64,000 bases of DNA from Bradyrhizobium sp. MOS002 (GCF_003020115.1 NZ_PYFX01000010.1:62001-126000), one strand, 5' to 3'; positions 1 to 9,048 are shown, numbered from the stretch's first letter. The notes: generated by a model from the letters alone, not told the origin. Numbers and translations are program-made.

Positions 1-1682
1 TCGGGCTTGAGATCGCGGGCGTGGGCCCACTGGAACTTGGCTTCCAACGTGCGGCCGACACGCCAATAGGCGTCGCCAAGGTGATCGTTGATGGTGGGAT
101 CCTCGGGCTTGAGGTCGATGGCGCGCTCGAGGTTCTTCACCGCGTCCTCGTAATTGCCGATGCGGTAATAGGCCCAGCCGAGGGAGTCGACGATATAGCC
201 GTCGTCCGGGCGCTGCTCGACCGCCCGCTTGATCATCTTCATGCCTTCGTCGAGATTGATGCCCTGGTCGATCCAGGAATAGCCGAGATAGTTGAGGACG
301 TGCGGCTGGTCGGGCTGCAGCTCGAGCGCCTTCTTCATGTCGGCTTCGGCCTTGCTCCACTGCTTGGAGCGCTCCTCGCAGATGCCGCGATAATAATACC
401 AGACGCTGTTGGCCTTGTCGTTGCCGGCCGGCAGCACGTCGACGCCTTGCGAGTAGGTCGCGCCGCATTCGCCGAACTTCTTGCGGCCGCGCTCGATGTT
501 ACCGAGCGCCATGATGGCTTCGAGATCCTTGGAATCCTCAGTGGTGACGCCCTTGAGGATCTTGATCGCCTCGTCGGTGCGGTCTGCGGAATCCAGATCG
601 ATGGCGAGCTGGATCTGCGCGTTGCGCTTGAGGGGCGACGACGCCGGCACCCGCTCATAGACCTTGATCGCCATCTGCGGCCGCTTCACCGATTCATAGA
701 GATCGGCGAGCGAGAGCAGCGCCAGGGGATGGGTGGGCTGGAGGTAGAGCGAGAGCTGGAGATAGACCAGCGCCAGATCCTCGCCGCCGCGGCGGGTCAG
801 CGTGGCGCCGATGCCGTAGAGCGCTTCGGCGGCGCCGGCTTGCGCGCTATCGACCAGCGGCAGCATCTTCTTGCCGGCCTTGGTGTCGCGCAGCCCTTCC
901 GCGATCAGCGGATGGCGGGCGAGCTTCTTGTCGAAAGCCTGGTAGACCGTGGTCGCGGCGGCCGAGTCCTTGTTGCGCGACAGCCAGCGCGCATAGGCCT
1001 CGGTGACCCGCAGCATGGAATCGTCGAGCTTGTAGGCGCGCTCGAAGCGGGTGCCCGCGTCCTTCTCCTTGCCGGCGAGCTCGAGGATCATGCCGGCGTG
1101 GAGATCCTTGAACAGCGGATACCATTCCGGACCGGCCAGCTTGTCGATGGTGGCGACGCCGCCCTTGGCATCGCCCGCGCCATAGGCGGCCCAGCCCGAC
1201 AGCAGCGTGGCGACGAGATCGGTGATCGGACCGCGGATCGACTGGTTGATGTTGGTCTGCGCAGTCGCGTACTTCTTGAACTTGAGATCGTGCACGCCGA
1301 CGACGAGGCGCGCAACGCGGTTGGTCTTGTCAATGGTCAGGATGCGCTCGGCGAGCTTGACGGCTTCGTCGATGTCACCGTCGGCAACCGAGGAGATGAA
1401 GGCGCGGTCGAGCAGCTCGTTGTTCTTGGGGTCGGTGCGCAGGGCCGAGCGATAGAACGCTGCGGCGGAGGCAGCGTCGCGCTCGACGCTGGCGTGGCGG
1501 GCGGCGAGATAGCTGCCGGAGGTGGTCAGCGCCTTCAGATCGTTTCGGGTCGGAAACTGGGCCGCCGTGTCGGACGGATGGTCCGGGGTCTGCGCCAGGA
1601 CCGCGCCGGGGACCGTCGCCATCGCTGTGCCCATGAGGGCAATGGCGGCAACAGTCCAACGGTTGAAACGATTTGAAAGCAT
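1..1682 (-). CDS. TPR-repeat exported protein (3' end beyond window)
   Basis: Reading leftward from the ATG at 1680-1682, one frame stays open for 560 codons to the window edge, so the C-terminus is missing. The protein begins MLSNRFNRWTVAAIALMG and has a hydrophobic stretch ending in AVLAQ at about residues 10-31, a typical signal peptide, so export to the periplasm is expected. The mature part is rich in helical repeats with TPR-like spacing (for example DAASAAAFYRSALRTDPKNN near residue 75). TPR proteins are scaffolds for protein contacts; no enzyme motif was seen. The long open frame on the opposite strand is a GC-bias shadow. The call of a TPR protein is fairly safe, the specific role unknown. 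Confidence 0.8.
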   Translation of the reverse strand, partial: MLSNRFNRWTVAAIALMGTAMATVPGAVLAQTPDHPSDTAAQFPTRNDLKALTTSGSYLAARHASVERDAASAAAFYRSALRTDPKNNELLDRAFISSVADGDIDEAVKLAERILTIDKTNRVARLVVGVHDLKFKKYATAQTNINQSIRGPITDLVATLLSGWAAYGAGDAKGGVATIDKLAGPEWYPLFKDLHAGMILELAGKEKDAGTRFERAYKLDDSMLRVTEAYARWLSRNKDSAAATTVYQAFDKKLARHPLIAEGLRDTKAGKKMLPLVDSAQAGAAEALYGIGATLTRRGGEDLALVYLQLSLYLQPTHPLALLSLADLYESVKRPQMAIKVYERVPASSPLKRNAQIQLAIDLDSADRTDEAIKILKGVTTEDSKDLEAIMALGNIERGRKKFGECGATYSQGVDVLPAGNDKANSVWYYYRGICEERSKQWSKAEADMKKALELQPDQPHVLNYLGYSWIDQGINLDEGMKMIKRAVEQRPDDGYIVDSLGWAYYRIGNYEDAVKNLERAIDLKPEDPTINDHLGDAYWRVGRTLEAKFQWAHARDLKP

Positions 1683-2018
1683 CGGGGCTCGCCTTGAGTT
1701 GGTAGTGCCTGGGTTTGCAGAAGGCCGTATCGCATGCGAACGCGGCCGGTGGCATGGGGACCCGGAACCGTCGGGCCGACAATGCCGCTTTTGGCGCTTC
1801 ACCGCAAGGATTCGGGCCGGGCGATCCCCTCCGCACGGCCCAAATCGGCCAAGTGACCGGTCAAGAGCGCCCCAAGACGCCGCTAGTATGGCCTTATCGT
1901 GACCATGGGCCGCGACCGCGGCCGGGTTCTCACGCGAACGTGCGTCACACGGCCAAGGTCACGCAATATTGGTCGCATGGGGTCTTGGCCACGTGAATCG
2001 TGGCTTGCTGACGCCCGC
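1683..2018. other. Intergenic region upstream of the TPR gene
   Basis: These 336 bases lie between the start of the TPR gene and the stop of the ETF-QO gene, both on the minus strand. They should hold the TPR gene promoter and the end of the ETF-QO transcript. An inverted repeat GGCCAAG (1951-1957) and CTTGGCC (1984-1990) lies 29 bases beyond the ETF-QO stop, but it has a 26-base loop and no T-run, so it is only a weak terminator candidate. No convincing gene was seen. Confidence 0.4.
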
Positions 2019-3680
2019 CTACATCGCCTCGTAGTTTGGACCGCCGCCGCCCTCAGGGGGAACCCAGGTAATGTTGCCGTTGGGGTCCTTCACGTCGCAG
2101 GTTTTGCAGTGGACGCAGTTCTGGGCGTTGATCTGGAAGCGCGGGCCCGAACCTTCCTCGATCCACTCATAGACGCCGGCCGGGCAATAACGATTCGAGG
2201 GACCGGCAAACACGTCGTGCTCGGAGGTCTTCTGGAGGTTCATGTCCGTGACCTTGAGATGGACCGGCTGGTCCTCCTCATGATTGGTATTGGACAGGAA
2301 CACCGACGAGAGCTTGTCGAAGGAAATCTTGCCGTCCGGCTTCGGGTAGGTCCTCGGCGCGTGGGTCTTGGCCGGATCGAGCGTCGCGCGATCGGGCTTC
2401 GCGTGCGACTGGGTGCCAAACAGCGAACCGCCGAACAGCGTGTTGCACCACATGTCGAAGCCGCCGAGCGCAACGCCGAGCACGGTGCCGAACTTCGACC
2501 ACAGCGGCTTGACGTTGCGGACCAGGAACAAATCCTTGCCGACCGAGGAGGAGCGCCAGGCATTCTCGTAGTCGACGATCTCGTCATTGGCGCGATCGGC
2601 GGCAATGGCGGACGCGACGTGCTCGGCGGCGAGCATGCCCGTGCCCATCGCATTGTGCACGCCCTTGATGCGGGGAACGTTGACGAAGCCGGCCGCGCAG
2701 CCGATCAGCGCGCCGCCGGGGAAGCTGAGTTTCGGCACCGACTGATAACCGCCCTCGGTGATGGCGCGCGCGCCATAAGCGAGCCGCTTGGCACCTTCGA
2801 AGGTGGAGCGGATCGACGGGTGGGTCTTGAAACGCTGGAACTCGTCGAACGGCGACAGATACGGATCGTCGTAGTTGAGATGCACGACGAAGCCTACGGC
2901 AACGAGGTTGTCGTCGTAGTGATAGAGGAACGAGCCACCCCCGGTCTTCAGATCGAGCGGCCAGCCGAACGAATGCTGGATCATGCCCTTCTGGTGCTTG
3001 GCGGGATCGATCTGCCAGACTTCCTTGAGCCCGATGCCGAACTTCGCCGGCTCGCTGTTGGTATCCAGCGCGAATTTCGCGATGAGCTGCTTGGTCAGGC
3101 TGCCGCGCGCGCCTTCCGCGAACAGCGTGTACTTGCCGAGCAATTCCATGCCCCGGGTAAAGGAGTCCTTCGGCTTGCCGTCGCGGCCGACGCCCATGTC
3201 GCCGGTGGCGATGCCCTTCACCGCGCCCTGCTCGTCATAGAGCACCTCGGCGGCGGCAAAGCCCGGATAGATTTCGACGCCGAGCGCCTCAGCCTTGCGC
3301 GCCAGCCAACGGCACACATTGCCGAGCGAGCCGATATAGCAGTGATGGTTGTCCATCAGCGGCGGCATCATGAAGTTCGGCAGCTTGATCGCGCCGCCCG
3401 CCGTCATCCAGTAGAAGCGGTCGTCCTTCACCTGCGTCTTCAGCGGGCAGTCGGAATCCTCGCGCCAGTCGGGAACGAGCTTGTCGAGCCCGGCCGGGTC
3501 GATCACGGCGCCGGAGAGAATATGCGCACCGACCTCGGAGCCCTTCTCCACCACGACGACATTGAGATCGGCATTGATCTGCTTCAGCCGGATCGCCGCA
3601 GCCAGGCCCGAGGGGCCGGCGCCGACGATGACGACGTCGAATTCCATGGATTCGCGCGGGGGAAGTTCTTCGGTGCTCAT
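2019..3680 (-). CDS. Electron transfer flavoprotein-ubiquinone oxidoreductase
   Basis: A 553-residue enzyme that passes electrons from reduced electron transfer flavoprotein (fatty acid, amino acid and choline oxidation) to ubiquinone at the inner membrane. The FAD-binding GxGxxG motif is at residues 20-25 (VGAGPSG) and the 4Fe-4S ligands are Cys499, Cys522, Cys525 and Cys528 (C-x22-C-x2-C-x2-C), the ferredoxin-like C-terminal pattern of the family. Full length matches the usual 550-560 residues. The gene is divergent from the uracil-DNA glycosylase at 3817, with 136 bases between them for both promoters. In this family electrons go from the Fe-S cluster and FAD to quinone; that role is family knowledge and not shown by context here, since etfAB are not in the window. 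Confidence 0.95.
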   Translation of the reverse strand: MSTEELPPRESMEFDVVIVGAGPSGLAAAIRLKQINADLNVVVVEKGSEVGAHILSGAVIDPAGLDKLVPDWREDSDCPLKTQVKDDRFYWMTAGGAIKLPNFMMPPLMDNHHCYIGSLGNVCRWLARKAEALGVEIYPGFAAAEVLYDEQGAVKGIATGDMGVGRDGKPKDSFTRGMELLGKYTLFAEGARGSLTKQLIAKFALDTNSEPAKFGIGLKEVWQIDPAKHQKGMIQHSFGWPLDLKTGGGSFLYHYDDNLVAVGFVVHLNYDDPYLSPFDEFQRFKTHPSIRSTFEGAKRLAYGARAITEGGYQSVPKLSFPGGALIGCAAGFVNVPRIKGVHNAMGTGMLAAEHVASAIAADRANDEIVDYENAWRSSSVGKDLFLVRNVKPLWSKFGTVLGVALGGFDMWCNTLFGGSLFGTQSHAKPDRATLDPAKTHAPRTYPKPDGKISFDKLSSVFLSNTNHEEDQPVHLKVTDMNLQKTSEHDVFAGPSNRYCPAGVYEWIEEGSGPRFQINAQNCVHCKTCDVKDPNGNITWVPPEGGGGPNYEAM

Positions 3681-3816
3681 CTGATCTCAGCCCTTGAGAC
3701 GGTCCTTGGTCGATTGCGCCCTCTTGTTTCCGATTTTTCCGGGTAGGACAACCTCGGAAATGCGTTTCGCCTGGGTGCAAGGCGCCCCAAACTGATATAA
3801 AAGTCTGACTTTCCAA

Positions 3817-4626
3817 ATGATCCCCGAACCCGCACCCACCGTCCGAGAGCTTCTCGCCTTCTATCTGGAGGCTGGAGTCGATTGCGCGCTCGCGGAGGAA
3901 CCGGTCGACCGCCTGGCGGAATTGGATGCTCCACCTGCGGCCCCGCGCGCCCCACCTCCTGTCGAGGCGCCACGGCCGGCCGCCGCACCGGCGGTGTTGC
4001 GCGGCGAGGCCGCACCCGCGCCCGACATCGCGATCGCCTCGGCGCGCGAGGCCGCACGCACCGCGCCGACCTTGGAGGCGCTGCGTGAGTTGATGCAGAG
4101 CTTTGACGGCTGCGCGCTGAAGCACACGGCGACACGGTTGGTCTTCGCCGACGGTAATCCGCAGGCGCGCATCATGTTCGTCGGCGAGGCACCGGGCCGC
4201 GACGAGGACATCGAGGGGCTGCCCTTCGTCGGGCGCAGCGGCAAGCTGCTCGACTTGATGATAGGAGCCATAGGCCTCAACCGCACCACCGCCTACATCG
4301 CCAACGTGATTCCCTGGCGGCCGCCCGGCAACCGCACGCCGACGCCGCAGGAGACGCAAATCTGCCTGCCGTTCATCCAGCGCCAGATCGAGCTGGTGAA
4401 CCCGGATGTGCTGGTGACGCTCGGCAATCCTTCGACGCAGACGCTGCTGTCGACCCGCGAAGGCATCATGCGCACCCGCGGCCGCTGGTTCGACTACGAG
4501 ACGGGCGCGCGCACCATCCACGCGCTGCCGACCTTCCATCCCGCCTATCTGTTGCGCTCGCCGTCCTACAAGCGGCTGGCCTGGCAGGATCTGCGCGCGA
4601 TCGCGAAGGTGCTGGCGGGCGCGTGA
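3817..4626 (+). CDS. Uracil-DNA glycosylase, family 4-like
   Basis: A 269-residue protein of the UDG superfamily, which removes uracil from DNA to start base-excision repair. An Ala/Pro-rich linker (about residues 38-70) precedes the catalytic domain. Motif I is GEAPGRDED at residues 123-131, PFVGRSGKLLD follows at 136-146, and motif II is HPAYLLR at 241-247. Family 4 enzymes normally carry a 4Fe-4S cluster held by four Cys. Here only three Cys exist in the whole protein (23, 99, 183); Cys99 and Cys183 fit the second and third ligand positions, whereas the first and fourth positions appear to be Phe96 and a hydrophobic residue near 199. The cluster may be absent or bound differently. Start ATG at 3817 is divergent from the ETF-QO gene. 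Catalytic superfamily is firm, substrate range is not. Confidence 0.88.
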   Translation: MIPEPAPTVRELLAFYLEAGVDCALAEEPVDRLAELDAPPAAPRAPPPVEAPRPAAAPAVLRGEAAPAPDIAIASAREAARTAPTLEALRELMQSFDGCALKHTATRLVFADGNPQARIMFVGEAPGRDEDIEGLPFVGRSGKLLDLMIGAIGLNRTTAYIANVIPWRPPGNRTPTPQETQICLPFIQRQIELVNPDVLVTLGNPSTQTLLSTREGIMRTRGRWFDYETGARTIHALPTFHPAYLLRSPSYKRLAWQDLRAIAKVLAGA

Positions 4627-4647
4627 AGGGCCGTATGACCTCTCCCC

Positions 4648-4733
4648 GTCATTGCGAGCGCAGCGAAGCAATCCAGAATCTTTCCGCGGAGAGATTCTGG
4701 ATTGCTTCGTCGCAAGGGCTCCTCGCAATGACG
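4648..4733. repeat. Palindromic intergenic repeat (GTCATTGCGAG type)
   Basis: An inverted repeat of about 86 bases sits between the converging UDG and GT39-like genes. The arms begin GTCATTGCGAG and end CTCGCAATGAC, and an inner arm AATCCAGAATC is answered by GATTCTGGATT. It could fold into a long cruciform or RNA hairpin and may act as a bidirectional terminator. Repeats with these arm sequences are common between genes in Bradyrhizobium. Confidence 0.75.
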
Positions 4734-4750
4734 ACGGAAAGAGCGAGCGA

Positions 4751-6259
4751 CTAGGTCCCCTTCGGCCGCACGACGGCCCAGCCGATCCGCAGGAGTTGCT
4801 GGCGTCCGGTCACCAGCCATTCGAAGGCGCGCGGGACTTCCGGGACGATGCCGGGAAAGCGCGCGAGGATGTCCGGCGGCGGGGTGCCGGCGGTATCGGA
4901 GGCGCGCCAGACCACGACGCCGCCGGTTTCGCTGAATTTGGCTTGATTGATCCAAGGCGTCCGCGCGGGCTCGGCATCGATGAAGAGATGCGGCCGGCCG
5001 GAATGCAGCGTGATCAAGCTCGCAAGCTGGGTCTCGCCGGCGACCGCGCGCAGGCGATGATTGGTGCGGCGGGAAAAGCTCTCGTCGAAGAAGTCCGAAA
5101 TCGCGCGCGCCGGCATCGAGGTCGCGATCTCGTTGGCACCGGTCCACGGCAGGAGCAGGACAGCGAGCACGACGCCGATTGCGGGCGCGATCACGGCGGC
5201 CGCCCAGACCATCCGCAGCATCCTCGCGCGGCGCATCGCGATGAGATCGCCGGCCCCCACGACCACGGCAAGCCCGGACAAGACCAGGACGACGCCGGCG
5301 CCGCCGACGACGGCGGCGAGGCCCAGCAGGCCGGAGATCAGCACCGCGCCGAGCGCCGGCGCCAGCGCGAAGAAATAGACGAAATTGCGCGCGAGCGGCT
5401 CGACCGGCGGGCGGTAGATGATCGGCGCCTCTTCGCTCTTGGGAACGAACAGGCCGGTGTTGAGGACCGTCAGCGCCGGGATCGCCGCCGCACCGAGCAG
5501 GAGCCCCCCGAGCAGCCAGGCCGCGTGCAGCGCGCGGGCATTGAGCTCGGCGACCTGCGGCAAGGCCGGCAGGACGAGCGCCTCGGCGCGCATCAGCCAG
5601 ACGGCATAGGGCAATGCCAGCACGGCAACGACCACCAGCGCAAACAGCGGGTCGAGTGCGCGCAACGTGCGGCGGCCGCCCGCGGTTGCGAGCGCGAAGA
5701 CGACGATCAGCAGCAGCAGGAAGATCGCGGCCGGCGTCGTCAGCAACAAGAGGCCCGCTTCGATCGACCAGGCGAACCAGGCATTGCCGCGGCGCTGTCC
5801 GATGATCTGCCAGGAATGCAGCAGCAGCAGCGCCCAGAGCGGCCGCGCCAGCACCAGGGGGCCGAAGTCGAGTGCGGGCGAGGAGAAGGCCAGCAGCGTC
5901 ATGGTCAGCAGCACGGCCAGCACCGCCTGCTGAGGGCCGACCACCGCGCGGGACAGATGATAGAGCGTGATGAAGGTCGCGATCCCGCAGAGCTCGGCCA
6001 GGACGTAGACGCCGAAGACGTGGCCCCCGGCGGCGCGATAGGCGATGTCGGCGAGCCAGACCGGCAAGGGCGGGCCCAAATCGGTGCCGACCTGGTATTC
6101 GCGGCCGAAGGCCAGCAGGGTCGCGAGGCTGCCGGGCGGGCTGCGATAAAACACCAGCGCCACGAACAGCCACATCGCGGCCTGGAGCAGCACGACGATC
6201 CAGACGATCAGCCGCGGCCGCGCGCGAATGAGCTCGATGACCAGAGAGGTAAACCGCAT
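4751..6259 (-). CDS. GT39/ArnT-like polytopic membrane glycosyltransferase
   Basis: A 502-residue protein with about ten hydrophobic segments between residues 10 and 390 and a soluble tail. After the first membrane helix comes a short loop with GTDLGPPLPVWLA, the place where GT39-family (ArnT, PMT) proteins carry catalytic acidic residues before a region of membrane helices. Such enzymes move sugars from polyprenyl carriers to lipids or proteins on the outer face of the inner membrane. I chose the ATG at 6259 (MRFTSLVIEL); an in-frame TTG eight codons earlier is possible. Sugar donor and acceptor cannot be read from the sequence. It follows RNase HII on the same strand with 98 bases between them. 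Confidence 0.65.
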   Translation of the reverse strand: MRFTSLVIELIRARPRLIVWIVVLLQAAMWLFVALVFYRSPPGSLATLLAFGREYQVGTDLGPPLPVWLADIAYRAAGGHVFGVYVLAELCGIATFITLYHLSRAVVGPQQAVLAVLLTMTLLAFSSPALDFGPLVLARPLWALLLLHSWQIIGQRRGNAWFAWSIEAGLLLLTTPAAIFLLLLIVVFALATAGGRRTLRALDPLFALVVVAVLALPYAVWLMRAEALVLPALPQVAELNARALHAAWLLGGLLLGAAAIPALTVLNTGLFVPKSEEAPIIYRPPVEPLARNFVYFFALAPALGAVLISGLLGLAAVVGGAGVVLVLSGLAVVVGAGDLIAMRRARMLRMVWAAAVIAPAIGVVLAVLLLPWTGANEIATSMPARAISDFFDESFSRRTNHRLRAVAGETQLASLITLHSGRPHLFIDAEPARTPWINQAKFSETGGVVVWRASDTAGTPPPDILARFPGIVPEVPRAFEWLVTGRQQLLRIGWAVVRPKGT

Positions 6260-6357
6260 GCAACGTCCGAAAGATGCAGCCAACCCGTCAAGCCGGCCCT
6301 ATTCGCTGACGAGTGTTTTGATAGAGGGCGTGACGCGTCGTGGCAACCGAGTCTCGT

Positions 6358-7215
6358 CTACAGATTTGCCGGCGCGTCGACTTCCAGGCTCGTGTCCACC
6401 TGCAGCCCGATCTCGGTCACCGCAAACAGATCCTGCGCCGGCTCGACCGTCCAGGGCATGTGCTTGGCGCGCGCGGCGGCGACGGGGGCAAAGAAGCTGC
6501 GGTGGTGGACGGTGGGGCCGAGGCGGTTGAGCGCATGGAGGTGCTCGGGAACGGCGTAGCCCTTGTGCTGCTCGAAACCGTAGCCCGGACAGTCCTGAGC
6601 GAGCGCGCACATCAGGCGGTCCCGCGTCACCTTGGCGATGATCGAGGCCGCTGCGATCGACAGGACGATGCCGTCGCCGCCGATCACGGCCTCGCAATCG
6701 CATGCCGTGTCGAGCCGGTCGCGGCCGTCGACGAAGACGTGCCGGGGCTGCTCGGGCAGCGCCACCACGGCGCGCTTCAGCGCCCACAGCGAGGCGCGCA
6801 GGATGTTGTCGCGGTCGATGCGGGCGCGCGAGGCGACGGCCACCGAGACCTGGGCGGTCGCGCAGATCTTGTCGAACAGCCTTTCGCGCTCCTCGGCCGT
6901 CAGGCGCTTGGAATCGTCGATGCCGCGCGGGATGCGGTCGGGATCGAGAATCACCGCCGCCGCCACCACCGGACCGGCCAGCGGCCCGCGGCCGGCCTCG
7001 TCGCAGCCCGCCACCGGCCAGACGCCGCGCTTGATCAGCGCGCGCTCGCGGCGAAAGCTTGGTGCGACGATGATGGCGCCCTTGGCGCCAGCCAGCGCCT
7101 TGGCGATTTTTTTGGGCGCAGCCTTCTCGTTCTTAGGCGCAGCCTTCTTGTTCTCAGGCACAGCCTTCTTGGGCGCGCCTTTGGCCGGCTTCTTGGCGGA
7201 TTGATCCCGAATCAT
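6358..7215 (-). CDS. rnhB: Ribonuclease HII
   Basis: A 285-residue RNase HII, which nicks RNA/DNA hybrids and removes single ribonucleotides from DNA. The core motif GCDEAGRGPLAGPV carries the catalytic Asp-Glu pair, FVDGRD the third acidic residue and AASIIAKVTRD the fourth region. The enzyme core alone is about 215 residues. It is preceded by some 55 residues of Lys/Ala/Pro-rich sequence with repeated KKAAPK-like units, which looks like a basic DNA- or RNA-binding tail. I chose ATG at 7215 (MIRDQSAKK); an upstream TTG would add twelve residues. A radical SAM gene and a VOC gene lie upstream on the same strand. Confidence 0.93.
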   Translation of the reverse strand: MIRDQSAKKPAKGAPKKAVPENKKAAPKNEKAAPKKIAKALAGAKGAIIVAPSFRRERALIKRGVWPVAGCDEAGRGPLAGPVVAAAVILDPDRIPRGIDDSKRLTAEERERLFDKICATAQVSVAVASRARIDRDNILRASLWALKRAVVALPEQPRHVFVDGRDRLDTACDCEAVIGGDGIVLSIAAASIIAKVTRDRLMCALAQDCPGYGFEQHKGYAVPEHLHALNRLGPTVHHRSFFAPVAAARAKHMPWTVEPAQDLFAVTEIGLQVDTSLEVDAPANL

Positions 7216-7292
7216 GGCCGGGATCGTGCGCAAGCGGCATGGTCTGCGCAACCGGGAACCTCGGACAATTCCCGTTATTCAAGTCAGCCGCC

Positions 7293-7748
7293 CTATTCCG
7301 CCAGATGCACCCGTCGGTCCTCGCCAACTTCGATGCCGGGCGCGACCACGACTTCCCAGGGATGGCCGTCAGGATCGGCGAAATAGCCGGAATAGCCGCC
7401 GTAGTCGGTCTCATGCGCGGCTTTCAGCAGCGCGGCTCCCTTGCCGACGGCGAACGCCAGCACCGCATCCACCTCCTCACGCGCGCGGCAGTTCCATGCG
7501 AGCGTCATGCCGCGGAACGTCGATGGCCTCGGATGATCGGGCAATTTGGCGTCGACCGCCAGCTGATCCCAGGGGAACAGCGCGAGCACCGGACCGCCGG
7601 TGTCATAGAACGCAACGGCCTCGCCGGTCCCCTTGAGCCGGCGCGAGAAACCGAGCGCGTCGTAAAAGGCAATGCTGGCGCGGATGTCGTTCACGCCCAG
7701 CGTGATAACGGTGAGCCGCGGTATTGGAGCTGGCAGTTCCTGACTCAT
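7293..7748 (-). CDS. VOC family (glyoxalase/bleomycin resistance-like) protein
   Basis: A 151-residue single vicinal-oxygen-chelate protein. The opening strand LTVITLGVNDIRASIAFYDALGF and the closing GYFADPDGHPWEVVVAP are typical of the superfamily, whose members bind metal and act on or sequester small molecules. It is on the same strand as the radical SAM gene, 23 bases after it. No substrate can be assigned. The start is the ATG at 7746-7748 (MSQELPAP). Confidence 0.85.
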   Translation of the reverse strand: MSQELPAPIPRLTVITLGVNDIRASIAFYDALGFSRRLKGTGEAVAFYDTGGPVLALFPWDQLAVDAKLPDHPRPSTFRGMTLAWNCRAREEVDAVLAFAVGKGAALLKAAHETDYGGYSGYFADPDGHPWEVVVAPGIEVGEDRRVHLAE

Positions 7749-7771
7749 ACGACGCCTCTCCCACTTCGTCC

Positions 7772-8947
7772 TCAGAACAGGCTGAGCTGATCACCGTTCC
7801 GCTTCGGCTTGGCAAAATGATCCGTCGTCAGTTTGGAGCGCCGCTTGTTCAGCCCGAGCCTGTCGCAGGCGATCTCGAAGCGGCGGCCGATGGTCCAGGC
7901 CATCGGGCCGGTGCCCTTCATGCGCTCGCCCCATTTCGCGTCGTAGTCTCGTCCGCCGCGCATATCGCGGATCAGCGTGAAGACGTGGCGATAGCGGTCC
8001 GGATAGTTCGCCATCAGCCATTCGCGAAAGAGATCGCGCACCTCGAGCGGCAATCGCAGCAGCACGTAGGAGGCTTCCTTGACGCCGGCATGGGCGGCGG
8101 CATCCAGGATACGCTCGATCTCGGAATCGTTCAGCGCGGGGATGACGGGCGCGACCATGACGGTGGTCGGAATGCCGGCCTCGGAAAGCTGCTTCAGCGC
8201 CTCCAGCCGCTTCGGCGGCGTGGACGCCCGCGGCTCCATGGTGCGCGCCAGCTTCGGATCGAGCGAGGTCACGGAGATCCCGACCTTGGCGAGGTTGCGC
8301 TTGGCCATGCGCGCGAGAATGTCGATGTCGCGGGTCACCAGCGCCGATTTGGTGACGATCCCGACGGGATGGCCGGCGCGCTCCAGCACCTCCAGAATGC
8401 CGCGCATGATTTTGCGCTCGCGCTCGATCGGCTGATAGGGATCGGTGTTGGTGCCGATCGCGATCATCCGCGGCTCGTAGCCGGGCGCAGCAAGCTCCTT
8501 CTCGAGCAGCGCCGGCGCCTCGGGCTTCACGAACAGCTTGGACTCGAAGTCGAGCCCCGGCGACAGGCCGAGATAGGCATGCGTCGGCCGCGCGAAGCAA
8601 TAGACGCAGCCGTGCTCGCAGCCGCGGTAGGGATTGATCGAGCGATCGAAGCCGATGTCGGGAGATTCGTTGCGGGTGATCACCTTGCGCGAGGTGTCGA
8701 TCCCGACCGTGGTCTTGAACGGAGGCAGTTCTTCGAGGCTCTGCCAGCCATCATCGAATGCGACGCGCGCCTCGGCCTCGAAACGGCCGCTGGCGTTGGT
8801 TTGCGCCCCCCGCCCCCGCCTGCGCGCGCGGTCGATGGCGACGCCCAGCTCGGGAAAGTCGACGGGGAAATCAGAAGGCGCACCCGCCGGCTCGGAGGGC
8901 GCCGTGACCGGCGGGTGCTTGAGGGCACGAGAGGATGCTCGACTCAT
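7772..8947 (-). CDS. PA0069-family radical SAM protein
   Basis: A 391-residue radical S-adenosylmethionine enzyme. The cluster-binding motif is CEHGCVYC (C-x3-C-x2-C), followed by FARPTHAYLGLSPGLDFE, the pattern of the PA0069 / spore-photoproduct-lyase-like group. The N-terminus is basic and Pro-rich, and FDRSINPYRGC comes just before the cluster. Members of this group are widespread in proteobacteria but I know of no agreed substrate. Start ATG at 8945-8947 (MSRASSRALK). It heads a leftward group with the VOC protein. Confidence 0.88.
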   Translation of the reverse strand: MSRASSRALKHPPVTAPSEPAGAPSDFPVDFPELGVAIDRARRRGRGAQTNASGRFEAEARVAFDDGWQSLEELPPFKTTVGIDTSRKVITRNESPDIGFDRSINPYRGCEHGCVYCFARPTHAYLGLSPGLDFESKLFVKPEAPALLEKELAAPGYEPRMIAIGTNTDPYQPIERERKIMRGILEVLERAGHPVGIVTKSALVTRDIDILARMAKRNLAKVGISVTSLDPKLARTMEPRASTPPKRLEALKQLSEAGIPTTVMVAPVIPALNDSEIERILDAAAHAGVKEASYVLLRLPLEVRDLFREWLMANYPDRYRHVFTLIRDMRGGRDYDAKWGERMKGTGPMAWTIGRRFEIACDRLGLNKRRSKLTTDHFAKPKRNGDQLSLF

Positions 8948-8988
8948 GAAGCCAAGATAGCAGGCAAACGGAACAAATCAAGAACAAG

Positions 8989-9023
8989 AAACAAAAACTG
9001 AAAAACAAACCCATGCACAGGAG
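8989..9023. repeat. Shared intergenic sequence element, copy A
   Basis: A block of about 35 bases ending CCCATGCACAG(G)AG lies in the leader of the phosphoketolase operon. A near-identical block occurs at 52026-52061 upstream of the DUF2158 gene in the same orientation. Both begin AAACAAAAAC and run through an A-rich stretch into CCCATGCACAG. Outside this block the two regions share only scattered similarity (a TCGTTTG-type stretch about 55-75 bases further on). Confidence 0.55.
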
Positions 9024-9048
9024 CTGCCCAAACTTCGGGCGAGCGCCT

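Noticed and set aside
21..1676. A long plus-strand open frame opposite the TPR gene
   Set aside because: Its translation is Leu/Ala/Gly/Arg/Asp-rich without domain features, while the minus strand has a signal peptide and helical repeat pattern. GC-rich codon bias opens antisense frames.
1899..3746. A 615-codon plus-strand open frame opposite the ETF-QO gene
   Set aside because: The ETF-QO frame carries FAD and 4Fe-4S motifs at the right positions; the plus frame has no recognisable domain.
4652..6559. A 635-codon plus-strand open frame opposite the GT39-like gene
   Set aside because: It is highly charged and repetitive (Asp, Arg, Glu, Gln runs), as expected for the reverse complement of a hydrophobic membrane protein.
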